A program made the position numbers and the translations under genes. DNA of 64,000 bases from Gymnogyps californianus (Eukaryota; Chordata; Aves; Accipitriformes; Cathartidae): contig NC_059471.1 of assembly GCF_018139145.2 (NCBI RefSeq), positions 47,499,486-47,563,485 on the forward strand, written 5' to 3'. The notes beneath the pieces are model-generated. The model had not been told where the DNA came from and searched no databases. It worked only from the letters and a program-made list of their open reading frames with translations. Positions 33,901 to 45,075 of the stretch are shown here, piece after piece. Position 1 is the stretch's first letter; every line of letters starts with the position of its first letter.

Positions 33901-36321
33901 TTAAAACAGTCATAACCACACTGTTTGGTCATCAGAATTAACCTGATTGTTCCATTCTATTTCTGTTGAATAATTGTCTAATAATAGGATGCATCCAAAT
34001 CATTTGTCAGACTACTGGCCCAATTCCAGTGCTACTAGCAGCCATCGTTCTGTGTTAGGACACATTTGAATTAGTTTGCAGACGGTCAATACTTTCTTTA
34101 TATGATTTTAAATTGTGATAATTTCATTTTGGACTCGCTTGCAGATCTTGCAGTGCAGATCAATATATTTGACCATTATTTCTCATCAAAGCACTCTAAT
34201 TCCTTTCTACCTTGGAGAGACTAAAATGAACAATTAGCAAAAGATAGTCCAGCTAATATTATATATACTATTTGAGGTTACAGTTGTTTCATATTGAAAA
34301 GTTCAGAGATTTTAGGCCAGGAAGAGCACAAAGAAATTGAAATTAGAGCTTCCAGTTTCTCAGTTGTTGCATCTCAGGTAAATACATTTGTACAAGTCTT
34401 ACTCTTATATCGTGGGCTTTTCTTTCACAGAAAGATAGGGAGGACATAATGTGTTTTATACTGGCACTTATTAGAATAATGGGGCAGAATTTAAGTGCCT
34501 TGAACCCACAGAGGAATAATTTCAGCTGGATTTCTTCTCCGTGGGTGTCTCCATTTTTGCCTCCATGTCTCCTTGTCTCACTACTCTGGATGGGAATGGG
34601 GCACAGACTGTTAGACTGGGACCTGCCAAAGGAGATAGCCAGTAAAACTGCTATTGCTTTCAGCTGTGCGAGGGTTATTGTAACAATATCATCAACTGAT
34701 AACACTTTACGAAGCCCTCTGATAATTTGACTTATGGTGCCTCTCACGATTATTTCTAGTCAGTCTTTTAACAATATGCAGAAAACACCCAGGTTCAAAA
34801 ATGCCTTTTGATAACCAACTGAAGTTCTATTAAGAATATTTTTCAAATGTTTTGCTGCTATAATTTTTACAGATGTATAAAATATTATAGTTTATAGTAA
34901 AATGTAAACATGTTATATATACTTATTGTATTATTATTATGTTTATTACATAAAACACATAAACTAAAATATATATTATTCGTATTACAGACAATGTGTT
35001 TTGGCCAATATAGTATAATGAAGAATACTTTAAAAACAGATTATGGAACCCTTATTTGAGATTTCAAAGCTTATTGTTCACTTGCTAGTAAAAGACATTG
35101 AACTTTGTAAAAGGTAGACTTTTCCTGAGAGTTGACGGGTTGAAGATTTTAAGCGTTTTCTAATTATTGATCCTTACTGATAACTGGACTCAGTAGGATT
35201 TTTCCCTGAATAAGGAGTACAGGATAGGGCCTTTACTCCTACAGTGTAGGTGTACAACTCACAGGTTGCCACCACAGAAAATCTGCATGTAAAAACAACT
35301 ATGTGAACTGTTGCATTTTGCTGGCATAGTTGTGCACATGTGTGGGAAAACACCATCTTCTGCAGAAGAGTTTGCAGTTCATTATTTGGATGATCATTTT
35401 AGAGTGATACAAAGTATCTCAATTTCACATTAGGCCGCTATTATTGAACCATTATTTGGCATGATGTTAATAGCTTCCATTTTCTTAATAGCTTTTAGTA
35501 AACCAGTAAGCTCTTAGCGGCAATATTTTGTCCTTCAGTTTGCAGCCCTATGGTTTTTACTGTCATCATGTAAAAACATAAAAGATTAAGTCTGAGAGGT
35601 ACCATTCTTGCTCTTTTAAATGTCTGTTTCTTCCCTGCAGTTTGTTGCCCACCTTGCTTGCAGATGGGTGTGTTCAGCACACCAGGGCAATTTGCCGCTG
35701 CGCTGCTGGCACCGCTGCTTGCAGCTGTGGGGTGGGCTGTAAGGCAGCACCATCCCCTTCACCTTTGGACTCAAAAGGCTTGCACCATCTCAACACCGCA
35801 GGTCCTTCTGTAGCCAGTGGCACACTCATTTCAGCTGTCTTGCAGACCTGTTTAATGATCAGATAAGTTGTTCCTTGGAAGAAGTTACATCACTTCACTG
35901 GCTAGGATGACAAGCTTGACTTTGACAATGACCTCTAAGATGCCCAGGATAAGTTAGCCAAATCCTACTATTAGCACTTAAAACTTTGCTGGAATTATCA
36001 CTGGAATATAACCCAGTTCCTCTTCAATACTGCCTTTAAATCAAGGGTGGCATGGTGAAAATTCCACAGATACTATTAAGCCAAGTTAACTAGGTCTGGT
36101 AAAACATTCTAACAATAATTTCTGGCCTAAAATTCAGTGTAAGGCTGATTATTAAATCAGAAATCTCCTGTTGAATCACAATTTTGTTTATGAGTCTCTC
36201 TCTTCCTTGAAGTCAGGGGTATGTCCCTCTGCAGATTTAGTGGTACACCAAAGAGGCTCTAGTGAAAATTCAGATGAAGTATCGGTTTTCAACAAGGTTG
36301 AAGAGGAGCCAGTTATGTAGG
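30927..36321. other. No gene recognised
   Basis: About 5.4 kb, mostly AT-rich. It contains an unexplained GC-rich patch (31,190-31,390), a 14-nt match to a sequencing-adapter end (33,397-33,410), and an acceptor-like pyrimidine tract next to a GC-rich patch (35,610-35,850). Frames up to 134 codons (34,343-34,747, minus) look like chance. Confidence 0.55.
31190..31390. other. GC-rich patch with imperfect inverted repeat
   Basis: It is clearly richer in G+C than its surroundings. GTGGTACCAGC (31,311-31,321) is matched by GCTGGGTACCAC (31,336-31,347), an inverted repeat with one extra base. I do not recognise a family. Confidence 0.4.
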
Positions 36322-36914
36322 TGTTGTGGTTTAACCCCAGCCAGCAACTAAGCACCATGCAGCCGCTCCCCCCTCTCCCCTCCCAGTGGGATGGGGAGGA
36401 GGATCTGGAAAAAAAAAGGTGAAACTCGTGGGTTGAGATAAGAACAGTTTAATAACTAAGGTAAAATAAAATATACTACTACTACTACTACTATTACTAC
36501 TAGTAGTAATGAAAAGGAATATAACAACAACAACAAAAGAAATAAAACCCAAGGAAAGACAAGCGATGTACAATGCAATTGCTCACCACCCGCTGACCAT
36601 TGCCCGGGCAGCGATCCACCCCTTCCAGCCAGCTCCCCCCTGTTTATATACTGGGCATGACGTTCCATGATATGGAATATCCCTTTCGCTAGTTCAGGTC
36701 AGCTGTCCCGGCTATGCTCCCTCCCAGCTTCTTGCACACCTGCTTGCTGGCAGAGCATGGGAAACTGAAAAGTCCTTGGCTTAAGATAAGCGCTACTTAG
36801 CAACAACTGAAACATCAGTGTGTTATCAACATTATTCTCACACTAAATCCAAAACCCAGCACTGTACCAGCTACTAAGAAGAAAATTAACTCTATCCCAG
36901 CCGAAACCAAGACA
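36322..36914 (-). repeat. Family-A solo LTR with perfect target duplication
   Basis: 593 bp, minus orientation: plus-strand text begins TGTTGTGGTTTAACCCC and ends CCGAAACCAAGACA. GTAGG is present exactly at 36,317-36,321 and 36,915-36,919, so both ends are certain. The TATA motif is kept (complement of 36,643-36,650). A (TAC)n tract at 36,476-36,502 replaces the (AAT)n tract seen in the other copies. Confidence 0.96.
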
Positions 36915-39514
36915 GTAGGAAAAAACGCCAGTTTTGTTCCATGTTCCATTATCATCAGTGTATTTCTGGATTCTCTATTTGCTAACTGTACTTTCATCAA
37001 ACACCTGTTATTCATGCATATGTGCAGTAAAAGGCTTTTTTATCTTGGCAAATTAAGATTTATTTTTTTTTAATACGCTGTTTGAGATTCAGTTCCATAA
37101 TTTATTTTAAATCTCTCTATTACCAGAATTCATATTCTGGATAAAAATTTTGGAATGTTAGTGGATTAGAACTGAAGACCCAAGTAAAAATGCAGTGGCT
37201 TTCACTTTGTTTAATTATTTTTCTTTCCAAAAAGTTAGGCAGGAAAATGTTAGTTACACAGGAATACTAGACAAGTCTTTGACAGTATTTTTTGAGGGAA
37301 GATCTTGGAATTAGAGTGTGTGTGTGTGTTCATTTTTTCTTTTCTTATATTTTAACAAATCTTAAAACAGAGGCAGGGACTTAGGCACAGAAAGTCCTCA
37401 GGTGAATTTCGAAGGCGTGAGGCATGGTAAGAATATTGAGATTTTTTCAATGTTTGTTACAGTTCTTGAAATTCCCTGCATAGACGTAGTATTTTCTCAG
37501 TAGAGGCTTGCAGTCTGTGTAGTCTCAGAGATGTATTTGTTTAATTCACTGAATAAAAATAGTTTAAACAGCTTTCTTTCCTCCCTCCCTGTTAGCAATT
37601 CAGATTCAAAATCCCAAGGATCACAGTTTAACATGCAGATTCCAGATTAAATGTACGCGTTTGGCTGCCACAAGACCTTCTCTTTACTTTTAGAAGGAAC
37701 AAAATTTATCTGTCTAGGATCACCAGAAATTAGTACTCATTATCTCTTTTTAATTTATTTTTCAAGTTATCATGGAGATGATACAGTTGTAGGATATAAT
37801 CTTAAGCATAATATTCTAGTTTCTGTTATTTTCATTGCTAAGTTTATCAATTCTTGGCCTCAGAACTCAAAACATATCCTTTAATCTTTTGATTTTGCTT
37901 TCAACTTTAAGATAACAGTGGAAGATAATGGAATTCTTTGAGTTTCTGTAGTTGAGGAAGGATATCTAGCAGAGCATGAATTTCTTTTAAAACTAAGAAA
38001 TTTTTCTTATCCTCCACAGTTGTAGGTACTGATATTTTTCAGATTGAGGTGATGTTTTTTCAGTTAAAATATCAGTGGAGTGGAATTTCAGAAGTGCTGC
38101 AGTGGAAGTACATGTTACACTTATCTGCTATTTCTACTTGTGCTAAAAAAAAATTTATTAATTTTAGAAAATTGTGGTTAGGAAGATTGATCTAATTTCT
38201 TTTGCAAAGGATAATTTCTGTACAATGACTTCCCTGCTAGACACCATGGAGCTTGTTCAGTTGAACTTTTGCAGAGCATCAAAATCCAAGATGTAAACTT
38301 TAGGGGCTGTACTCATCACTTGCATTTGTGAAGACAGTTGTACCCTATGGCATGATTTCACAGCATGTTTTTTAACACTCCTAATCATCTAAAATCCTAA
38401 CACTTTGTACTGCTTCCTTGTTCCTATGAGCTTAGATTGGGCACCCAAACACTGTCGATCCAAAGATCCAAGTTCTACTAGGTCATCCTTCCAAAACTGA
38501 TTCTTATCAGGTCCTTCTTACATGGGTCTCAAATGCTTACAGCATCTTGCCATAGCTAGTTTTTTTATCTCCTGAGAGCTGATGTGTAGGAGAAAAGTGG
38601 ATTATTGTCATGAGAACAATTCATATATCCGTGCCAACTAAGTCAACAACAAGGATTAGGTTAATCTCTTTCACTTTATGAAAATACGAAAGGGTCAGTG
38701 GAAGTGCCTGTCCATACAAAGACTCCCTCTCCTCTGCTGTATTTTGAAGTTCAACAGCACCATTGCCACACAGCTGGATGAAGAAAAACAGACTAAAATG
38801 ACACATGAACAGACTGGACAATTTTCATATTTTAAGGTGTTACCCAAGACATATCATCAGTTGACGAAATATCTGTACCCACAAATGGGAAAAGTTACTT
38901 TGCAGTGTTCACAGGGTCCTTGCACACTCTGAACTCAATCTGGCCATGAAGTTTCACTCCATCGTTTCAGAGGATGTGATTTTCACAACATATTGCGAAG
39001 TTTTTCTGGTCTAAAATGTGTCTGAACAGTTCAAATGGTTAGAAAAATCTATGCCTTGAAGAAATTTCCCCTGATGTTGACCACAATAATGCATGACCTC
39101 AGAGATACAGAGCCCTCACTAAAAAAGTGAGGAGCAAGTTCTGCCTTCCACATGCTATGCTTGCCCTCCTGAAGAATAACGTTTATATTCAAGCTTTTGT
39201 TTCTCATTTTCAAAGCTTGTAATGCTCTGACTGCAAGTGTTTCACACTTGAATCACAGTAAGAAGCCTCTATTACACTGCTTGGCACATTGGGATTGTCC
39301 ACAAACTTCTGTGTAAAAGTCTAAGATTTTTCAATTTCTTGCTTTCAGTTCCAAATACAAAATATATTTTTTTAATCTTGCTTTCTATAATAAATGCACA
39401 CAGTCCATCATATTTACCTAGGAATGTGATATATCCTTGTATGCAATCTTCAAAGCAGGAGTAGATATCTTGCTAAAAAATAAGCTACAGCTTAGCTTGG
39501 TGGGCTTACTGAAG
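36915..39514. other. No gene recognised
   Basis: AT-rich DNA. A (GT)7 run lies at 37,316-37,329. The longest frame is 84 codons. Confidence 0.65.
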
Positions 39515-39593
39515 GAATTTCTGTGTTGTGCAGGAGGTCACATCAGATGATTATAATAGTCTCTTGTGTACTTAAAAATCTATGAATCTAAAA
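39515..39593 (+). mobile_element. Ancient CR1 3'-end fragment
   Basis: TGTGCAGGAGGTCACATCAGATGATTATAATAGTCTC...AAAAATCTATGAATCT closely follows the archosaur CR1 3' end ('GCAGGAGGTCAGACTAGATGATCA...AATCTATGAATCT'). Only the last 80 or so bases are clear. The 5' limit is uncertain. Confidence 0.7.
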
Positions 39594-39632
39594 ATATACA
39601 AATATAAATAATATATACACATACGTATGTAA
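39590..39632. repeat. AT/ATAC-rich simple repeat
   Basis: Degenerate ATATACAAATATAAATAATATATACAC directly follows the CR1 tail. It may derive from that tail. Confidence 0.6.
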
Positions 39633-42600
39633 ATAATTTGCAATATTTTTTCCACTGAGGAAAGGAATGAAGAAATAATTACACATAAGAGATACTTGTG
39701 ATGTTGTGTAACAGATCACCAAGATACCATGGCATTCATAAACCATAGTGAGGATAGTGGCATATGTTCTCAGCATGACAGAGTAATAAATGACTATTGT
39801 AATTATAAAACAGATAAAATGAAGAGAACAAATCAAAAGGTCCTTAAAATAAATAGTGCTTCTTACTCATGTTAAAAGACAAATTTTGTCTGAGGAAATC
39901 ATACGGAATTTTTTTTTTTTTAAGCTAACCAGCATTGTGTAATGAGCTTGGTACACATTATGGAAATCTTTTTTTCTTGTAACAAGTTCACTGTGGGAAG
40001 ACTACAGGATACAATAGACCTGTGGACTAATTTAGTATTGCAAAACCTGGGTTCCTGAAGGGGAAAAAATGCCACTTATTTTAACAAGGAACAGAAAACT
40101 AGTCAGAAATAGATCTTGAAATGAAGTTTCTCATGCCCTTTTATGTGTACTTGAGAATTTGATTCTTCAGCATTTTCACAGGAGAGGTATTAGTAACAAA
40201 AATTATCTTCAGGATTCATTTTCGCCTCATGATTTTCATACATGAACGCATTGTACCTAACAAAAAGACTGTTCTTGTAAATTCAATTAATTTAGTATCT
40301 TTACATTATCCATGGGTATTAATGGAATACAAGTTACTGTTTTCCATCCAAGTATTTCCGAGGAAGATTTTTCCTTATAAATTCCAGTGGCATGAAATTG
40401 CTGTTATTAGTGTTCGGTGACCTTGTGCAGCAGTGGCTCTGCTTTTTGGAGAGTGCAATAGATTTTCCTAATTGTGGCATATGGAGCTCCAGAGTGTGCC
40501 CCTTGACACGTCGTCTGGTAACTTGATACCGTGTAGAGGCACTGGAGAATGCTGAAGCTGCAGCAACATCAGGAGCATCAGAATAAGCAGGTTGCAGGAT
40601 GCAGAGGTGAGCGCTCATCCTATGAAACAAAATGTTTCTTCTTTGCCGTTCACAGATGTGGCTGGACTGTGAGACTCAAACCAGAGGAAGGGGCTGGGTG
40701 TAAAATCTTGTGATATTTTCTTCATGGGTCTTTATTTTCTCTGCAATAGGAAGTCTGCCAATATCTTTAGCCCTCTGCTATAGCTGAAATCAGACACTAA
40801 TATTACTATATCCATCTCCATTCTATTTATTGAGACTGCTATTATTATTACTATTTTTACCAGAAAGGTTGTTCTGTTTAAAATAAATCTTTTTGTCCTC
40901 TAATAGAACTTCTCAAAATAAATGGCACAAGTGAAAATAAACTCAGAAAAGAATCCTTTAGAAGTAATTTATGATCACTGTCAATGGGATTTCTAAAATT
41001 GAAGTCTTAATTTTTTTCAGAAGTTCCTCAGTGGCTTACAATTTTGGATGATGCCCACAACAGTCAGTTAGAAGCTGTGGTTCCTGTGCTTGAAGGTGCT
41101 CAGAAACTTCTCACATTTAATGGGATTCAGTCAGTTAATCCTGTGGATTTGAGACAAAATCAGTTGTGTTTGAGTCTTACACTTGTGATTGCAGGTGATA
41201 CACCTCCCCAAATCTTTAAATGAAGTAGCTAGGATGTGTAATGAAGTTTCTCTGCAAATGATTGTCTCTTTCTCTCTTCCTCCCTCTCTGTAATAACAAT
41301 ATACACAGTTTAGCCTAAAATTGATGACTTCTGGAGGGCTAAATTTAGCTCAAAGTGAATACTACCCTGCCAGCATCTGTCCCTATGACTGAAACACTTC
41401 TGAACCAGCATGCATAGCTCCCATGGACTCACCAGGAGTTACTAATACTTACCCACAGACAAAACGTGGCCTTGATGTACCAAATGCCTCTCACACTTTG
41501 TCTTAGAGAAATGTCCTAGGCTTTCTCCTTAATACATAATAGATCTAAGTCTCACTTTGAGCCCCCCAGATCCTGCAGAGCTTTCGTTTTCAGTTTATGG
41601 TCTGATGATTTTTCTCACTAAGGGAAGCTCCCTCTGACTTTCAAGTTGTTAACACTTTTTTTGCATGTATATTCACACTTACTGAATTCTCTGAGTGCCT
41701 GATTTATAGATTTGTCCTTCTTGTTTAGGGCTCACCATTTTCTAAGTCTCTCTTTCTTGACCGTTTGAAAAGTCTGGTATTTTAGTTCATTTTCCTTTGT
41801 TTTATTTCAAGTAATTTTGGTTCATTAAAGGGAAAGGTTGGATTTTTCAAAAGCACCAGCAGGGACCTTAATTACCATTCCTATTTCAAATAACATATTA
41901 TATCAAAGATTGAGGTTCATCTTGTCTATCTTCTCTGTCCCCAAGTTACTCATGAAGGTCTATACTAATTGGATACACTCCTTTTATAGTCAGTGAAGAA
42001 AGATATGAACTTCTAGACAATCTAAAGATAGGCGGAATGAATCATAAAACATTAACTGCTATCCATCTTAAACACCTATTTTTGGCTGGAAAGACTAAAA
42101 AATCTCTCTCTGTTGGTTATAGAGGAAGCCTAGAAACCTAGCTAGGATAACATGAATAGGTTTTAAATGGCTAAAGTTAGATGAGATGAATCACACAAGG
42201 TATTTGTGATCTGTTTGGAAACGTACTAAGAAAGAAAACCCAACCAGCAACAAAAATGTTTCCTCAATAACTTTGTTTTCATTAATTTATCTTTATATTC
42301 TAGCTCTGCAAATTGCAGGATTCTTTGGACTTGTTCTGTTACATTAAGATGGTATGCAGGTCAGCTCTTCTCGGACAGATTTGCTGAACAGAAGGATGCC
42401 TCTGGAACTTTCTAGAGGACAATTATGCAGATTTCTTATTATTATTTAGAAACTAGACATCTGAAGAAATAAAAAAAGACAAGCAATGTTCCAAATGGTG
42501 AAAAAATGGCTGTGCGCAACATTGTGCTTGAGTTTAGAGGATAGAATTCTAAATTATGAATTGAAGAGTAAAGAGATTTGGTTATTTTTCATTATGATAG

Positions 42601-42739
42601 CCAGTATCTCAGTAGCTAGAAATTGGTAGGCTTTAGATCAGATGAGTTCCTAGGAGTTCCCGCTGGATTCCTTATTAAATGTGAATTTTAATGCCTATCC
42701 TGAAACACACAGATTTAAAATGTTGCATTTAAGTTTCAG
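39633..42739. other. No gene recognised
   Basis: AT-rich DNA with frames up to 98 codons. No repeat that I can place. Confidence 0.6.
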
Positions 42740-43290
42740 AGTTCTTCAGTTCAATGGAGCAAAACAGAGTGATGCATGGGGGGGGACCGATAAGAAGAAC
42801 TTCAACTACAAGCTGTGAGTTCACCATGTACGAGAGACTGAGAATAAAGACCCGTGTGCACTGCTGACTGATCACTCAATGTCTGTGAGTCACCAACTGA
42901 CCCTAGCTGGGGCAAAGCCAAGCAAGTATGTGGCGGAGATATTCCCCACAGGGGAAAAGAACTAATGGAGTGTCTGTACAAGGTACTCGTGAGAGAAATG
43001 AAATATTAAATGCAATTCTGGTTCCCCCAGGTTTAAGAAAGAAGAACCCAACCAGATATAGGTGCAAAGGAGACTGTTAGCGTAATCAGGGGAATAAAGA
43101 AAGGGAATGTGAGCAAAGACTAGGAAGGTGAAAGCAGAAAGTATTGGGTTTGGTACATTAGGAGGGCTATTATGTTGGATAAGGGAGACCTGTTCAGGGC
43201 AAAGGACAAAGTGTTTGCTAAAGAACATGTGCATTTAGAGTTGCTGAGACTGAACAGATTGAAAATCAGAAGAAAGTTCACACATTAAAA
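42740..43290 (+). mobile_element. Ancient CR1-L3-like fragment (RT C-terminal region)
   Basis: Short blocks follow the order of the CR1 RT C-terminus: 'AGTGATGCATGGGG', 'GTGAGTTCACCATG', 'CTGTACAAGGTACTCGTGAGAG', 'GCAATTCTGGTTCCCCCAGGTTTAAGAAAGA', 'AGGTGCAAAGGAGACTGTTAG', 'ATCAGGGGAATA'. In intact copies the matching peptide runs YKALVRP...LEYC.QFW.P...KKD. Every frame is broken. Sense orientation, old insertion, approximate ends. Confidence 0.65.
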
Positions 43291-44756
43291 CAGGACACTG
43301 GCACAGGTTTTCAGCACAAATACTGGTGGGAAAAGCCTCAGTAGTTTTAAAATAGCAATCTGATCCATTTATCAAAAGGCTCGTATCACACAAGTATCTG
43401 TGCTGACCCAGGAGGTCTCTTCCTCTCCTACCTATTTCCTGCATCCCTCTTAGTTGAGCTTACATATGTGTCAGCTGTTTACCCTCCTCCCTTTTTATGG
43501 TTGGTTTCCATGCTTTTCTTCTCTGCTTTTTTTTTTTTTTTAGTTTAACCTTTTATTTTTGGAATACTGATCCTGTCCCATTTGGGACATATAGATGTAT
43601 TTAAATTATGGAAGCATTTTTGTAGTGTTCTTAGTTTTATTAATTTTCCTTGTAATTTCCTTGCCTTGTAATTAAAGCAGTATTTTAATTAAAGAGAGCT
43701 GTAACAGTTTTAAACACAAGTCTTAAAAATGCCAAGAAACACTCTCTATCCCAGAGAAAAGGCTAAACTGCAGCTTATGAAAAAGTCTGAATAGTGGGGT
43801 GAAGACAAAAATCTACAGAAACTGTCTCAGCTAGGAGCTGTGAAAAATCTTTATCAGATGCATGCATCCTTGTAGCTGGAAATTACTGGGTCCTGTCCCA
43901 ACAGAAAAAACATTATTTTTCAGGAATTAACACGAGGTATCAAATAACATGTGTTATATGACTGCCACCTCTAATTTGAATTAGTATAATTTCAGCCGTA
44001 ATTAAACTGTGATAAATTAATGTAACTTGAAGAACTGAATTAGCTCTCTAGAAAATAGCTAATTTGTCTGTATTGAAAGATTGTCATTGCATTTGCAATA
44101 ATGGCTAACCCTCAAGGGGTGTCGAAGCTCTAGGGATAAACACTACTTTTAGATCAGTGTATGTTTCTCAGCGTAGCCTTTTCTCTCACCAAGACAAAAA
44201 GGCTGTATTGCTGTGTGTCTCTCTCTCACATCGTTTTTTAAAGAATGTGAATAATATCAAATGAACGTATTAAATACTTTTTGGCAGACTAACAGCAGGC
44301 CGCTTGTTGACCTTTCACCTCATATTGATTTATCCTTCAGTCATTTTTCTTGGTGATTTCTACTTTTCCTTCATGCTTTTTAGTTAGGAATAGGGAAACT
44401 CTGTCATTCCTGCTGAAAAGCACACTATTTGTACTCAACAGTAGAGAATATATCATGTGAGATATTTCATTCCCTTTCAGGACTTTGTTGGTTCAGGATT
44501 CTCCCATGGAATAGAAACTTGTCTGTTCCCCACAGACACATATACTTCTCAGTTCCTCCTTCCTCTGATAGATAAGTTCCTAGGAGGATATCTTTAACCT
44601 AAAGAAACACAAAAATATGCTCCCAAGATGTTAAACATGCCAGAAAGCTTCTTTACTAGATAGCAAGGATTTCCCTGTCTAATCAGCTGGAAGGGCTCAG
44701 CATAAAAAGAAGCATCTTGCCATATTATCTAAATATCTTAATAGGGTTTGTACTTA
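43291..44756. other. No gene recognised
   Basis: AT-rich, with a T-run at about 43,529-43,542. No coding signal. Confidence 0.6.
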
Positions 44757-45075
44757 AATGGGTCCCTGGAGAGGACAGGTTCCCGACACGTGAGAGCGGT
44801 GCCGATAAGAGCGCCCTACATGCAGCACTCACGGGCAGCCTCCCGGAGAGGTGATGTGCCCAACCTGCCCCAGGGCGATGGAGGTCCTCCCGTTTCCAGT
44901 GGGGTGCTGCAGAGTGCCCGGCTGTCATGGGCTGGGCCTGAGGGATTTGAACCTATTCCTCGCCTGTTCACAGCCCCAGACGTTTTGGGGGAAAGAACAC
45001 AAAGTCGTGTCTTTACTGTTAAATACTCAGTCTCTCTGGCTTCCTTCTTGCAGTAGTAAGCTTTATTAAAGAGGA
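44757..45075 (-). other. GC-rich, LTR-like block, unassigned
   Basis: The left part (44,757-44,950) is strongly GC-rich with several CpG. On the minus strand an AATAAA (complement of about 45,062-45,068) is followed by about 140 nt ending CCCATGACA (complement of 44,923 onward), a layout like R-U5 of an LTR ending in CA. A B-box-like GGTTCAAATCC lies within it (complement of 44,946-44,956). I cannot find a clear U3, primer-binding site or target duplication, and no family comes to mind. An eroded LTR plus leader is one reading. A CpG-rich host element is another. Confidence 0.3.

Noticed and set aside
34343..34747. 134-codon minus-strand open frame
   Set aside because: No similarity or motif. 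A 93-codon frame overlaps on the other strand, as expected of chance open stretches.
44946..44956. B-box-like GGATTTGAACC (minus GGTTCAAATCC), considered as a tRNA gene
   Set aside because: No A box at the required distance and no cloverleaf, so no tRNA.
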